Source: Beta vulgaris subsp. vulgaris (Eukaryota > Streptophyta > Magnoliopsida > Caryophyllales > Amaranthaceae). From it: a stretch of 64,000 bases of DNA. Shown here piece by piece: positions 1 through 12,049 of this stretch. The stretch covers positions 25,839,805 to 25,903,804 of the forward strand of contig NC_079208.1 in the NCBI RefSeq assembly GCF_026745355.1. Reading direction: 5' to 3'. The translations under genes and the position numbers were made by a program. The notes under the pieces were generated by a model that saw only the letters and a program-made list of their open reading frames with translations, made no database searches and had not been told where the DNA came from. The stretch's first letter is position 1; every line of letters starts with the position of its first letter.

Positions 1-57
1 CCAATCAAGTTATATGTCCAATCAAGTCTTATGTCCAACCAAGTCTTATATCCAAAA
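1..57. repeat. 18-bp short tandem repeat, about 3 copies
   Basis: Three imperfect copies of a word like CCAATCAAGTCTTATGT open the window. The array may extend beyond the left edge. The remaining bases to about 300 are AT-rich and show no gene. Confidence 0.7.
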
Positions 58-299
58 TCAGTTTCGCATAATAAGATTGTACTTCCAACTAATAACAATA
101 ATATAATTTCTCTACTTCCTACCTTACTTAATTACAATCCTAAAACCAGATTCACAACATAAATCAGATTAATAGTTTAAACTAATTACACAACTTAATT
201 AGTTACTAATTAACTCGAATTACAAATTAATTAATTACAACTTAACATAATTATAAAAACACAATATACTATTAAACTAATATAATATCATATACATAT

Positions 300-715
300 T
301 AGGTTTTTAGTACCGCTAAACTCGCCGGCAACCGAGCTCCGGCCACGGCGCACAACACACGCTTACTCGCGCGACCACACTTCTCACAAGTGAAGCCCTT
401 GCGCACGTCCAGACGACAGCAGCGACGCCGCACCCTTGCCCACGAACCGCTCGCACACGTGAAAACCCGCACTCGTCGCGCAGCCTTCGCACCACCAGCC
501 TCGCACAAACCAAAATCGCACAAGCCCCTCGAACTCCCTCGCTCGCCTGAAACCCCGCTCGCTTCTCGCAGCACCATCGCGTCACAGTCCGAAGCTCATG
601 CACTCACTCGCACCACGAGGTTCGCTCGCCAGCACTCGAACCACGCCCACACACGTTCGCTCACTCGCACTCGATCTCCGCACACTGATAAGAGGTTTTT
701 AGTGTGTCGTTAAGG
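300..715. other. GC-rich island with overlapping spurious-looking ORFs
   Basis: This stretch is abruptly GC-rich, with many CTCGC and CACAC words, inside AT-rich flanks. Open frames of about 90 to 107 codons exist on both strands, dominated by Arg, Ser, Thr and His. Their composition simply follows the base bias and I see no domain. GC-rich leaders of this kind occur inside plant LTRs, and two clearer examples lie elsewhere in the window (28150-28770 and 55330-55800). A piece of an old LTR leader is my best guess. Confidence 0.3.
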
Positions 716-1800
716 CACTAAGAACCGCTTTCCAAACAATATTTATAATCCTAACAAGCAATTACTAAGGGAATAGTAAGGGCAAGTCAAGGGTCGATCC
801 ACAGGGAAACAGGGATTGGTTAAAGTTTATCTAGTCTAGACTACCTAATTGAAAGGTATTTGGGGGTTTGAAAGAGTTTTGGTATCGATTAAATCTAACT
901 AATAGCACGAACAAACAAATAACACGAGTTTAAATATCAGATAAAAAACACTAGAGTTAAGGTTACTAGTATGAATAAGAATAGCCAATGATTGCTAATG
1001 CGATTGTGATGTACGGAGATGATTATGCAAGGTTTAGTTTCCCTCTAAATTACTTGAGTCCTCTCTCGAATGGTCCTCAAGAGTAATCACTTAATCAATC
1101 AACTAAATCCTCTCTCGAATGGTCTTTAGTTAATTGACTAAGAGATTCAATAAGTTTGGAAAACCCCTAATAAAGGATCCCCTTAATTTCTACCCAATAT
1201 CTTGGCCTAGAAATTAAGTTGATTCTTGGGGATGATAAAAGAGTTCAAAATTCGATAGGAACATTTGAAATCAAAATACCAAAGTATAAATGTGATCAAT
1301 ATCTATCCTAAGGTTTCAAAACACCAAGATCAATGCATAAACTTCTCTAAACATCACAATCACATCAACAACACATTTAAAACCCTAATTCATACTTTCA
1401 CCCTAACCCTAGATTATGAAACTACTCACTAATCATGGAGTTAAAGCAATTAAACAATGAATCTACGACTAATCTAAGGTTAAACATGATTAAGTAATAA
1501 TTAAGCTAATGTAAATCGCAAATATGGGACTAAGAGAATAAAGATCGAGAATAATCCAAAGCAAGAACAAAGACGGAAAGAATGAAATAAAAACTAAAAC
1601 TTTGAATTGAATTGAATGAAAAGTACCTTGAATGTCAATCGAATCACAAACTATAATCACTAATCTCAATTATCAATGGAAACTAAAGTGTTTTCTCTCT
1701 AATACAAAACCCTAAAATATTCTCTGAAAACTAGAATGAAAGCGTCCGTCTAAAACTAAAAGAGAAAAAGGGTTTAATGAACGAAATTAAATTCCCGGAA
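716..1800. repeat. Dispersed-repeat-like segment without genes
   Basis: No credible coding sequence. A short segment is repeated at about 1062-1078 and 1108-1124 (CCTCTCTCGAATGGT in each, followed by related text). The text near 790-815 about a retained primer-like CGATCCACAGGG resembles phrases common in plant retroelement leaders. Assignment to a particular family is not possible by eye. Confidence 0.3.
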
Positions 1801-1805
1801 TGCAT

Positions 1806-1997
1806 GGTGCGGGCGCACCATAATTAGGTGCGGGCGCACCATGCTGAGGTGCGGGCGCACCATGCTGAGGTGCGGGCGCACCGGACCTCAGGTGCGGCCG
1901 CACCTGAGTCTTCTGTCTTTTGTAAAAAATGCTCCGTAGTTGGTGCGGGCGCACCAGCAGTTGGTGCGGGCGCACCAGACACAGGTGCGGGCGCACC
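1806..1997. repeat. Array of GGTGCGGGCGCACC palindromes on a 21-bp period
   Basis: Seven copies of GGTGCGGGCGCACC and one GGTGCGGCCGCACC start at 1806, 1827, 1848, 1869, 1891, 1942, 1963 and 1984. Each is an inverted repeat with 6-bp arms (GGTGCG and CGCACC) around a 2-nt centre. Spacing is 21 bp inside each cluster (22 once), which is two turns of B-DNA. Degenerate copies follow near 2035-2075. Open frames run through it on both strands and give Gly-Ala-Pro or Arg-Pro-His repeats, as expected from the period, so I do not call a protein. Confidence 0.93.
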
Positions 1998-2439
1998 GAA
2001 GTCGTCTGTAATTATGTCTCATAATAAGTCGATGGCGCGGGCGCACCATCGTGTGCGGGGGGAGCTCTGGGCGCACCTTGTGCTCCCTCTCATCCTCTAG
2101 CTCGTTCCCTTGTGCCATGTCTCGCATTACTCGGCCCCGAAAAGGGTCATACCTGCAATAAAAACACGAGCAAACATGGTGAAAGCATATGCGCTAGAAA
2201 TTCGATCAAAATAGATCGAAAATCTAGCAAAATGTCACTATGATCAAGTATGATCAAGTGAATGAAATAGAAGGGAAAAGTGAGGAGAAAGAAGGAAGAA
2301 AAGGAGAAAAAGGGAGCTAAAACAAGCCAAAAGAAGGTCATAAAGTGCGTTAGAAATGCACTTATCACACACACACTCTTCACTTCGCATAACTTCGCTC
2401 GCATGCCAACCTTGTCGAAGGTGCAGAGGAGGCGACGAG

Positions 2440-2560
2440 AGAGAAGAAGATATAGAGAGAGGAGAGGGAAACTGAGAGAGAATCTGAGGGAGAGGGAGAA
2501 TGAAAGACGGCTGAGGGAGAGGGAGAATGAAAGACGGCTGAGGGAGGAGAGAGAAACTTA
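2440..2560. repeat. Purine-rich tract with a 27-bp tandem duplication
   Basis: A GA-rich strand contains two exact copies of a 27-bp unit starting CTGAGGGAGAGGGAG at 2484 and 2511, and a partial third at 2538. An open frame crosses it, but the peptide is only Arg and Glu. Confidence 0.75.
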
Positions 2561-2894
2561 GAGTTTGTATTTTTTTCTGATTTTTTTATTCTTATTTCTC
2601 TATTTATAGTGTGGCATAATTAGGTCTAGTAGGAGTTAGTTTAATCTTTTTAAAATCCAAAATTAACTAAACCGAACTATATTATTATTATTTTGTAAAT
2701 AATACTAAAATACCTTTTAATTATATTCTTTATATTTTCTTAATTATAAAGAATTAACTCCAAAAATACAGAGTATTAGACTGATCATGTCAACGTCTTC
2801 GTTTCCTTGCATCAAAGTCATTCTGAAAATTTAGCGATAACACTATCTTTGACAGCCTTAGTGGTCAGTCTATTGCTACATCTTCCTGAACCCA

Positions 2895-3060
2895 TAATCC
2901 AAAAAAAAAAAGAAACAAAAAGGCAAGAGAACAAGTATAGACGTTATGTGATTCGCCAAATCACAATGGACCATTGAGAAACCCTAAGATTCGATTTTGA
3001 AGAGAGAGAAACTCTACTTGAAGGAGTGGAAAAGCAAACATGTGGCGTGGTTTTTATAGT
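2895..3060 (-). promoter_or_regulatory. Possible minus-strand promoter and 5' leader of a lost gene
   Basis: Read on the minus strand, a TATA-like CTATAAAAAC at about 3051-3060 is followed by a CT-rich leader and a short ATG frame around 2979. A second ATG near 2895 opens a 25-codon frame ending near 2821. Nothing recognisable follows, so this looks like the 5' end of a truncated gene or a retroelement leader. From 2561 to 4100 I see no other gene. Confidence 0.25.
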
Positions 3061-3549
3061 TGAGCTATGGCTAGAGTCATGATTGTTATATCATAGCCTA
3101 ACGGATAATAACTAAATGCGAAGTTTAATTACCTTTTTTCTTTCTGCTGGTATCTTATGTTATCATTGTTGTCTTTTGAGTTATCACTAGTAGCTATTTC
3201 TTATCGCCTGATTTAGGCCGTATTATCTCTCACGAGTTTCAATTTTCTAAGACTTTGCTGACATCCTTATTTCTACAATTGGGGAAACAATGTTATGACT
3301 GAATTTTATAGATCCAGACGGAATGTCTTGTGACGCAACGACTATTAAAATGGTCTAGATAGTGAGCCGCAACATAATGTTATAATCAAGGAGGTCTTCG
3401 TCAGTGGTGTAGAACGTGCAGCTAAGGAGTTCGACTTCGAACGAGTCAAAGAAGGGCCACTGAAGTAAAAAGGAAATGTTGGAAGATCGTGGAAGTTAAG
3501 ATATGCGGAGATTAACTCCTTGAGCGTAGGAACTGCTTCACACGTATCA

Positions 3550-3790
3550 AGGACTATAAATAGCGGATATAATGCTGAAAGCACAGTCAAACAAGCTATC
3601 ACGAGAAACAATCTGAGTACTTAAAAACAATCTCAAGCAAACACTTAGACTATTTTCGTACTTGTTTACATTGCTTTCCTTCATTTACATATTCGACCAA
3701 AACTATTGTACTTAGATATATTTTCATAGTTTGTATTGAATGTAGTAAGTAATTAGTGACGGTTGCATCTTAGTGAATTGGTGGACATAT
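3550..3790 (+). other. LTR-like promoter remnant
   Basis: A plus-strand TATA box (CTATAAATAG near 3552-3561) is followed by a C/T-rich leader rich in TTTACATT and ATTGTACTTAG text, the look of the R-U5 part of a plant LTR. I could not find matching terminal repeats or a primer site, so it is only a remnant. Confidence 0.3.
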
Positions 3791-4112
3791 AACCATGTAT
3801 AAACTTTTTACCAACATTTCCTTGCATCATTCCCTTAATCTCTTTTTTATTTCATCAAGTTGATTCAGTCTAGTTGTCGACGTTCCAAAATATTCCTCGC
3901 CCTTAAGCAACTTTTTACCTAAACAACTACCTCGAACACAAACATAGGGCACTTTGAACTAAACTGCACATAATCTATTACCATTCCCTTGAATCTTTTA
4001 TTTTACACCCAACGGCCATTGCCCCAGCCACAAAATAAACTTCACAAGAGTAACAACATTTACAAAAGCAGTCGCTGATAAATTGAGTACCTATATATAC
4101 ATACAGTGTCTC

Positions 4113-4190
4113 ACGGGGAAGCATAGCTCAAAGGGCTACAGAGCATGCTTCCCTTCAATTATTACCAAGTAGTAAGGACACGAGTCCACA
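4113..4190 (+). repeat. tRNA-like SINE head
   Basis: An A-box-like TAGCTCAAAGGGCTA (4124-4138) is followed 52 bp downstream by a B-box-like GGACACGAGTCCA (4176-4188), the layout of an internal RNA polymerase III promoter. The cloverleaf is degenerate, so a tRNA-derived SINE remnant fits better than a working tRNA gene. It lies downstream of, and antisense to, the CCCH gene. Confidence 0.45.
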
Positions 4191-4445
4191 GCTATTTGCT
4201 AACATCATTATTCTGCATTATGAGTTCCGAGCATATATAGAGCTATTATAAACAGTAAGATTATATTCAAGTTCTGAAGTGGGAGGTAATCTATAGGGTG
4301 TAGATACTTGAACTTGATAACAATAGAAGTCACTTTGGAGAGATGACTTGCAAGCTATTTACGATATGAAGTAATATAACAAAGATTGATGGCATCTTCT
4401 GCTTTTCAAGGTCTTGAACATAAAAGAGTGGCTCCAAAATATAAT

Positions 4446-7400
4446 TTAGCTTGAATGATTGGCTTCATCATCTTCTACCATGCTTATGCTACTGCTCAGT
4501 AGTACAGGACCTTGACCAGACCGTTGAACGTTAGTAGTTGTCTGAATCACCGTCAAACCAACAGAAGTGCTACCAGAAGATGGTGTCCTATTTGATTGAG
4601 TATCCCCAGGAGACCCTAAAGCATATTCCGATAGGAGCTCTGTGGAAGATGATGAATGAGGCAAAGTAACTATTGAAGATCCAGCCAAATAGGGAGCAAC
4701 TGGTGTCTCAGTGAGAGATGAAGCTGATGGACTATATTTCATCATACCCACTGGGTGATCAAACTTACATGTGGGCCCAAATTTGCAATATCCATGTTGC
4801 ATATAGAAGGTGCAAGGCTGTGTTCCCTGTTGAAATTAAAAGGTAATAAGTCATTAACTTGATATGGGAAACATGTTGGGTCAGAAACATGACATAAGGT
4901 GCATGGTCGGAAACCTGTCCATTACAAATGTGAGAGTAAGTGCAGAGCATCATTTGGAAAATGGCATGTTAAATTTCTTCAACAGAGAACTTCAGAGTCA
5001 ATTATATTTCCCACGGTGGGAGGAGGTGGTGGGAGGAGGGAATAACTTTACAACAATTCTAGCTGGACTATTTTCAGTAACATTGAGCGGTTCAGCATGT
5101 CATTGAAGATAGCTGACATCCTTGAAGTCCAAGAAAATTAACATGAGGGTGGCATGGAGGGGTAATAGAAATGAATAGAGAAGTTTACTTTCAGTATCTA
5201 ACAAGTAACGACTAACATAAACAAAGGTACTACCAATAATTACAAAAGCAATGCAATATAATACTTCAGCATATCATTGAAGATAAATGCACATCCTTCA
5301 AGTCCAAGCAAATTAACATGAGGCTGGCATGAAGGCGTAATAGAGATGAACCGAAAAGTTTACTTTCAATATCTAACGACTAAAATAGAAAAAAGTAATA
5401 TGAGTAATTACATAACCAATGCAATATAATAATTCATTACACCTCCCCCTTTTTTTTCCTAAAAAAATTCAAAATATTTTAGTAATTTCTTTACAACATA
5501 TATTTTTCCAAAGACCTTTGAACCTAAGAAAACTTGGATGAAGGTGATTGGGAATGATATGAGTTTACTTGGGATTGAGGATGGCGTTGGATGCACTAGA
5601 GAGAATATATGTTGATGACTTGACTTGATTTTATGTCTTCCCTTTCATAGTTTACTTCTTGCGGTTGCATTGAGCATTCTTTACATATTCCCTTTCTTAA
5701 GGTTTTCTCTAGACTTTTCATTTGTTTTCCTTACAAAGCTGTTTTTTTCTCTCTCCGGCTTTTCTTGACTCTCTTCTATATAATATTTTCAAATGCATAT
5801 ATTTTTTTTATCTATCCTTACATTTTTCACTTTTCTTATTTTTCTTACGCCTTACGTTATTCTTATTTAATTTTTTTTTCTTGTCTTACTTTTATTAATT
5901 CACTTTCTCCCTTTTCCTTGTTTATTTGTTTTTAACTTCCTGCTTTTTCTTGTTTCATTGGTCATGGTAACGATTTCCTATGACAATTCATGTTAGCCGT
6001 CCCCAAATCATTTTGGAACTAAGGCTTTGTTGTTGCTGTTATTGACCTTTGAACCTAACTAGCACTTTCAGAGTTCCATTTCTCCATGGTAGCCTATCAA
6101 GAAATTGGAGATCATAATCAGAAGAAAATATAAAGAAGATCCTGGAGGATGAGAAATAGATAAGAGAGAGAATAAAAATGAACATAATCTGCAAATGAGT
6201 GGCAAATTTGTACAGAGCACCACCCATTTCGATTACTAGATGTCACATGTCCCTGAATTCATACATCACAGGAGTCTGAAGTCTTAGTCATTTCCAAATG
6301 AAAAGAACATATCACAGCAGAGGCTATATAGGTTATCAACCAGTACATCATAACAATTTATAAATACCTATCTTTAGTACCACCAAACAATTAGATTGCC
6401 GAACTGAGCAATTCTTTAAAAAAAAATGCAATGAACTGGGAGGGGTAGGTATTCTATTTCAGTTTCAGGATTAGCGTGAAGGGGAAAGAAGAGAGTTATC
6501 CCGAGGAGAGAGTGGGAAAGAGAATCAGAAAGGCTATAAATAAAAAAGAGTAGAGTGAGAGAAATCATGATGAACAGCATTTAGAGTTTTCTTTACTTTG
6601 TATTCAGGGAGATAACAAACCTCTCGAAAGCCTGTATAAAGATATGACTGTTGTTATTTCAAGAAATTAATCAAATATAATCTTCATACAAAAATGACAG
6701 CAACAATAAAGCTGACCAATTCACATCTACAGTAATTATGCTTAACAAAAGCTAACAATAAAGGGCAATGTAAATGTTCAACACAACTTATTCAAATAGT
6801 AGAGGCATTGCATCAACGACTTAAATGGATTTTTGTAGGAGGTAAATCAAGTGCGACGTAGCCAATTGGAAGTGAGACTACTCTAATTTCGGTTGATTAA
6901 AAAATGCAGAAGAAAATGAAGAAATGACGCATTCCTTGACAACTTTCACTGCAACGAAGAACCTTATCTCACCTCGTCCTTGTAGCAAGTAGTTCCCTTT
7001 GTCTTTGGGAAACAAAATTACCAAGTGATTTGTTAGTTCTTTCATCACATACATTAATTATTTATGCTTATTCTCCAGAGATTTGATAACTGCGCCAACA
7101 TAAGATTAAGTAATTAAAATTCTCAAATTTGTTCTTCCTATATGGCCAACGAACTTATTTGAAACATCTGCTAAAGATGTCAAAAAACAATTCCTATTGA
7201 ACATATATCCTGTAGGAGCTAAATGACACCTTAATTCAGCAAAAAAGCTCTTTGTGACTTGGTTTTCATTTCAACAATGTAGTCACTAATCCGCAAACAG
7301 TTATAAAGGTCCATAAATCCTTTAAAAATGTGTGATGTCTATATCAGGGCCATAATCCCGGTTTCAAGTGTCAACATTGTTTGCACCTTGCCAATATTTG

Positions 7401-10400
7401 TGGACTATAGGAGCATCAAGTGATCAGTTTTGGCTTAACAGAGCAGTCTCACCAGATGTATGTGTCATACTACAGTAGTAGTGAAGCATTAGTAAATTGG
7501 TTTATGCATCATGAGATTAATTTACGAAGCAATCAGAACTTTGGCACAGGATGAACAGATGAGCTATCCCACATGCTTTGCAGGCAATTTAGCAGTTGGG
7601 TTTAGGCAGAAGGAGCAAATATTATTCTAGAAATGTGCACTTTCGCTATTTTACGGGATGTTCAAGAGGAATGATTGTCGCTTCTAAAATGGAGACATTG
7701 ACAATAACCACATATACAAGGAGTTTAATTATACCATATTTTTCTGTGAAAGCCTTATAAGAGAACATAGTGAGGAAGACATTTTCAAATGGCAAAATCA
7801 GAGAAACAAAAAGAAAGAAGGTAACAATGGAGCATAATAGGATCTAACAGAGAAAATCTTACCTCCTCGCAATACTAAATTCATCTACATTGAGCTGGAA
7901 TGATCAGAGTCCGTATTAGGTTATCAATCCAGAACCAGACACATCCTAGTTTGTTAGATACCTTTGGTTTACAACACCTTTTATTAAATTTTCCAATAAA
8001 ATAGCAAGAAAAGGATGCATAGTAAGAGCAGAGCAAACATTCTAACCTTCTCAAACTCAAAACAAAGATGAAATAGAAACAAGAAAATCTAAGTCCAGAA
8101 TCTTAGATGCTAAGAATTTTATCCTATCGTGGAACCATAGCAGGCAGGTTTTGGACTTGGGCTGCCACCAACATCTTTAAGAAAGTAGTTGCAGTTATCC
8201 CCAATTCAGGATTATAAACCAAGAATGCACAATTTTAGTACTCCTTTTTGAGTAGTTTGACGGTGAAAAACTACATACCAGTAGTCCTTTAGAAAACCCA
8301 GCATTAAGCAACAAAATCAACAATGTCAATGAAGTATAAAAGAAAGACAGGGGAAAGGGCCTAAGGAAGACTCAATATAGAACATAAACAATATACACAG
8401 ACATAAATCTCAAGATCAAGCTTACCGGACGTAAGGGCAGACCTAGAGGTCCCAGAAAACAAGCAGCAGCAGACGCACCCCCGTCTGGTGGATGATGATA
8501 TCTACAAGAGCCACCAAATTTACAGTTCCCTGTTTTCAAAAAGTACTGACACTCAGGTTCACCTGGTCTCTCCGGAAACTTATGTTCTGTGGTACCAGTG
8601 ATCGACTGCCCATCAGACGACAGTAGAGAAGGATAAGATCCCGCTAGACCAGGTGTAGAAGGTGATAGTGAGGATACTCCATATACAGAACCTCCAGCAG
8701 TAGGTTGACCACCAGGCGATAACACAGGGCTTAAAGGTCCCTGCAGCAATGAAGCCAATAGATCACTCAAAAGTTTGTTAACCCCTGCTAGTAAGTCATC
8801 CCACTATTAAACTATAATATCAACTTACTGAATAGGAACCCCAGCCTGGCAAGGGAACAACTCCAGGAGAAAGAAGCACAGGACCATAAGACCCTGGAAC
8901 ATACGAACCAGGTACAAGAGGGGGCCTAGCTACCCTATAATTGGGGGACGACCCTGCTGCTGTTTCAGGTATAGGAACTGAAGGAGACTGCACCGTCGGA
9001 TAAAATGGAGGTGCAGCTGCAGGCATTGACATGCCAGCTGGTTGAGGATGATGGAATTTACAAGTTATCCCAAATTTGCACTGCCCCGTTTTCAAATAGT
9101 AGGAGCATTCTTTCTCACCCTGTCCAGATAAGCAAATCACAGTAAATCTAACTTCTCAACTTTATTAAAATAGACTCTTAAGAAATCAGAAGCATGAGTG
9201 AAGTTTGAATGCAAGCATGATAAGCGAATACAAACCGGTCGTAATGGAAAACCTTGGATATTTAGCGGAGCATTAGTCAATGATCCACCAGCATTTCGCG
9301 GATGATTGAACTTGCATGTAGTACCAAATTTACAAGTTCCAGTCTTTAAAAAATACTGCACAAGGAGCATTACAAGTCAATTAACTGCATGAAGCATTTA
9401 GAGCTCCGTACTTGTAATAGTTTTACATAAAGTTACACAATGACAACTCACCTGACATACAGGCTCACCAGGACGTTCAGGGTACTCCCCTCCAACCAAT
9501 CTTGCAGCCGCTACAGCCTGAACAGAACAAAACCACTGTTAAGTCAAGAAACAGCCATGCACACTTACCCCTTTAGAACACATTAGTTTCACATACCGCT
9601 TCCATATAATACATCGTCTATTTGTAGCATTGTAGCATCAGTTTCCTAATTCACAACTTTTCATACTTAGAAGAGCAGAGTGAAGAATAGGTGTTAAATT
9701 CATGCAAAACAAAACAGACATCCAGCTACAATTACCACTATAACCTCAGTGCCTTATATTAGGCATCCATTTCCCCCAAATATGGAGAGATAAAGAGAGG
9801 TCAAATGTGCACAAAACCACAACTCAAAAGACACACATTGTAGATTCATAGACAAAACCTTAATTGGAAAGGCACCTACTTTCTCAAAATATGCAAGAAC
9901 TCAGACATTTGAATTAGTCTCGTTTCAAATACATGAAACTTTCCTCAGTTATCTCTCTGATCTGTGCACATGTGATACACATATCTCAAATCATTTGCCA
10001 TACACAGGCCCTCTCTCTCTAAAATCCATGAAAAAGAACACACATAAAACCTGCAATTTTCGATAATAAACATAAAACTACACAACAACTAAACAATACT
10101 CCCACCGTATTCTTTTTGTTCTTCCTACTTTGAATCTTCACACAATTCACAATTAGAGAGAATCTTCTAAATTCTTCTCAATATATAAGAGAAAACATAG
10201 TCATGTGGGGTTTTGTTTGATTCGTCTAAACGAGTATTGTATCAATATTCAACCGTTAAATTTTTTACTAAGATGTACTCAAAGATATTTAAGATCAAAT
10301 AATTGCATTGGCAAACACACATAGTTAAAGTAGGAAGAAAAAAACTCAGAGGAGTTTATATTATTAATGAAATGTCATACCACAAATACTAACACATAAT

Positions 10401-10849
10401 GCAGGTTAAATTGAACACAAAAGTCGGCAAGATTAACAAATTAAGAAGGTTATAGGAGGCTCACCGCGGCACGATCATGAGGGTGATTGTAACGGCACCG
10501 GGTACCGAACCCACAGAACCCGGTACGCATGTAGTAGACACAGTCAGATACTCCGGGCCGCTCCGGGTATGTCTCCCGGCCCGAAAGACCCAGCCTCCAC
10601 ATGGACTCTACATTTTGGCTCAACAATTAAATCAGAGCTACAGTAATCAACAACATTACAAAACCCTAAAAATTAAAAACATTACACAAAGAAGTAAAAA
10701 CCCAAAAAAAAAAGAAACAAAAAAATTGAAATGGGGGAAATCAAAATTATGAAATGAAGCATCAAAATTTTGTTACCTTCGAGTCCAGTTTCACCCCATT
10801 CAGCTGGCGGATCCACCTCCGAACCCTGATTTCTTCCGTACAGCTCCAT
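4446..10849 (-). CDS. CCCH zinc-finger protein, five fingers (Arabidopsis C3H32/ZFN type)
   Basis: Seven coding exons on the minus strand: 10777-10849, 10465-10607, 9452-9517, 9236-9355, 8829-9119, 8426-8740 and 4446-4826. All introns are GT/AG, frame is kept throughout, and the protein is 462 residues, the usual size of the family. It begins MELYGRN, the family's start. Five C-X8-C-X5-C-X3-H fingers are complete: C47-H66, C93-H112, C139-H158, C295-H314 and C341-H360. Each is preceded by a YPERPGE-like or related linker, with a Pro/Ser/Gly-rich stretch between fingers three and four. Such proteins bind nucleic acid, mostly RNA, and are largely nuclear or cytoplasmic mRNA regulators; the target here is unknown. 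The last intron is 3.6 kb and enlarged by repeats. Paralogue assignment (C3H32, C3H8, C3H58) needs a tree. I see no broken residue. Confidence 0.95.
5091..5440. repeat. 174-bp tandem duplication in the last CCCH intron
   Basis: Two diverged copies start at 5091 and 5265 (each near TTCAGCAT, then CATTGAAGAT) and both end near a CAATGCAATATAATA phrase. It lies inside intron 6, close to the last acceptor. It has no coding capacity. Confidence 0.8.
5528..6043 (+). mobile_element. 5'-truncated LINE (L1-type) 3' end
   Basis: A 516-bp insert in intron 6 is flanked by perfect 15-bp target duplications GACCTTTGAACCTAA at 5513-5527 and 6044-6058. Its left end still encodes a short relic of a LINE ORF2 carboxy end ([18 protein letters not shown]). 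Its right end is a CCCCAAATCATTTTGGAACT phrase followed by an irregular TTG-rich tail, as in plant LINEs. It is a dead, 5'-truncated copy. Confidence 0.9.
6059..8425 (-). other. Remainder of the long last CCCH intron
   Basis: No exon, RNA gene or bounded mobile element is visible. It is AT-rich intron DNA; the nearest flanking splice sites are the donor after exon 6 (8425) and the acceptor before exon 7 (4827). Confidence 0.6.
10099..10354. mobile_element. Stowaway-like MITE in CCCH intron 2
   Basis: The terminal inverted repeats are CTCCCACCGTATTCTTTTTG at the left and a CTCC...TTCTTCCTACTTT match at the right, about 30 bp and imperfect. TA precedes the left end; the right flank reads TT, so one copy of the TA target has mutated. 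Length is 256 bp, with no coding capacity. This is the Tc1/mariner-derived Stowaway form. Confidence 0.8.
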
Positions 10850-11200
10850 TTTTCTTACTCTTTTTCACTGAAGAATCCAGAAAAAAGGCTGCTTTTTTTT
10901 TACAAATGATTCTACACAAAACAGAGAAAAAAAAGGTTAAATAGTGAAAAAAGAAGGGATGATTTACACTTCCTCAAAGAATTGAGGTCGAATATAATTG
11001 TAGAAGATATTTAGGAAATAATGGGGTTGTTTTTTTTTTTTTTGGGCTGTTGTCAGTGTGATCAGAAAAAACAGAAAGAAGGGAGGGAGGAGGAAGAGGA
11101 GGAGATGCGGGAAATGGTAATGTTGTCCCTTTTGTTTCTCTTTTTTCTTTGAGTTATTCTCTCTCCCTCTCTGAAACTAGTAGTGTACGGACTGTTTGTA
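10850..11200 (-). promoter_or_regulatory. 5' leader and promoter side of the CCCH gene
   Basis: Upstream of the minus-strand ATG is a leader that is strongly C/T-rich on the gene strand around 11060-11170, with an A-run at 11029-11043. C/T-rich leaders are common in plant genes. I could not place a convincing TATA box or transcription start. Confidence 0.4.
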
Positions 11201-11499
11201 GTTTGTGAGAGTGAGTGTGTGTGAACTCTTTGGTTTGGATTTGGACCTTTTTCTTTTGTTTCTCTTCTTTCCCTTTTTCAGTTTTTCTTTCTTACGTTAC
11301 CAAAGACTCGTCTGGTTGGTGAGTCTCACTAGGCTGTCAATTTCGATACTCGGATTGGGTTTTTGGTTAGCTCATCTTCTACTTCGTCTATATCAATGTG
11401 TTTTAGTCACTTTTTAATATCAATTTTTTTTTGTATTTTAGGTTGTTTTGAAAGTAATTTATACGTATTTTTTAGTTTTTCTTATTTGAAATCAGGAGA

Positions 11500-11598
11500 A
11501 GGTCAAGTTTGTTTGGTGGAGGTGGTGAGAAACTCACCTTATAACTTTGAGTTAAGAAGTTCGAATACCACTACCTACTTGTGTTTGGGAGTAGGTAT
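11500..11598 (+). repeat. tRNA-derived SINE-like segment
   Basis: An A-box-like TGGTGGAGGTGG (11514-11525) and a good B box GTTCGAATACC (11559-11569) are spaced as in pol III promoters. The downstream end, near 11598, is where the giant MULE inserted, so the SINE tail may be disrupted. Confidence 0.55.
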
Positions 11599-11607
11599 TT
11601 CATTATA

Positions 11608-11650
11608 GAGAACGTATTGTGTCGGACTCGTCCGACACAACACTCTCGTC
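11608..11650 (+). repeat. Left TIR of the giant MULE
   Basis: Pairs with 36778-36820 in inverted orientation. It contains its own palindrome GTGTCGGACTCGTCCGACAC (11619-11638), so each end could also fold by itself. The right end has the related but degraded GGTCAGACGGTCTAACC. Confidence 0.85.
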
Positions 11651-12049
11651 GGACAACAACATAACAAAAACCAGGCGTTTTATAACGGCCGAAAAAAAAA
11701 CAAAAAGAAACAAAAACAACAGCTTCATCCGCCATTGTTCAACGGGAAATTATCGTACACATCCGCTTTATCCCTGCAAGTAAATCTCATTTCGACATTC
11801 GACTTCTCAATCTAGTTAAAGCAAGAATGTCAACCGAAGATTCGAACTCACAAATCGAAAGTTCATTAAAAAATGAACTAACGAATGAAAAAGGTAACAC
11901 ATATCTCACATTAATCAACAATTTTCACACAGTAACTCAACTTATAAATTCATATCAAAAATTGTTTGATACAGATAGCAGATCAGGAAAAAAAAGAAAC
12001 AAATTAGAAGGATAATCACCTGGAAAAGACGACAAAGAAACAGGTGCAA

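Noticed and set aside
390..713. 107-codon plus-strand frame in GC-rich DNA
   Set aside because: Low-complexity Arg/Ser/Thr/His peptide, with equally long frames on the other strand; no domain and no splice context.
1806..1997. Gly-Ala-Pro repeat protein from the palindrome array
   Set aside because: The period of 21 is divisible by three, so any frame gives a repetitive peptide; the conserved unit is the palindrome itself.
4113..4190. A functional tRNA gene
   Set aside because: A and B boxes are present but the stems do not give a clean cloverleaf; a SINE remnant is more likely.
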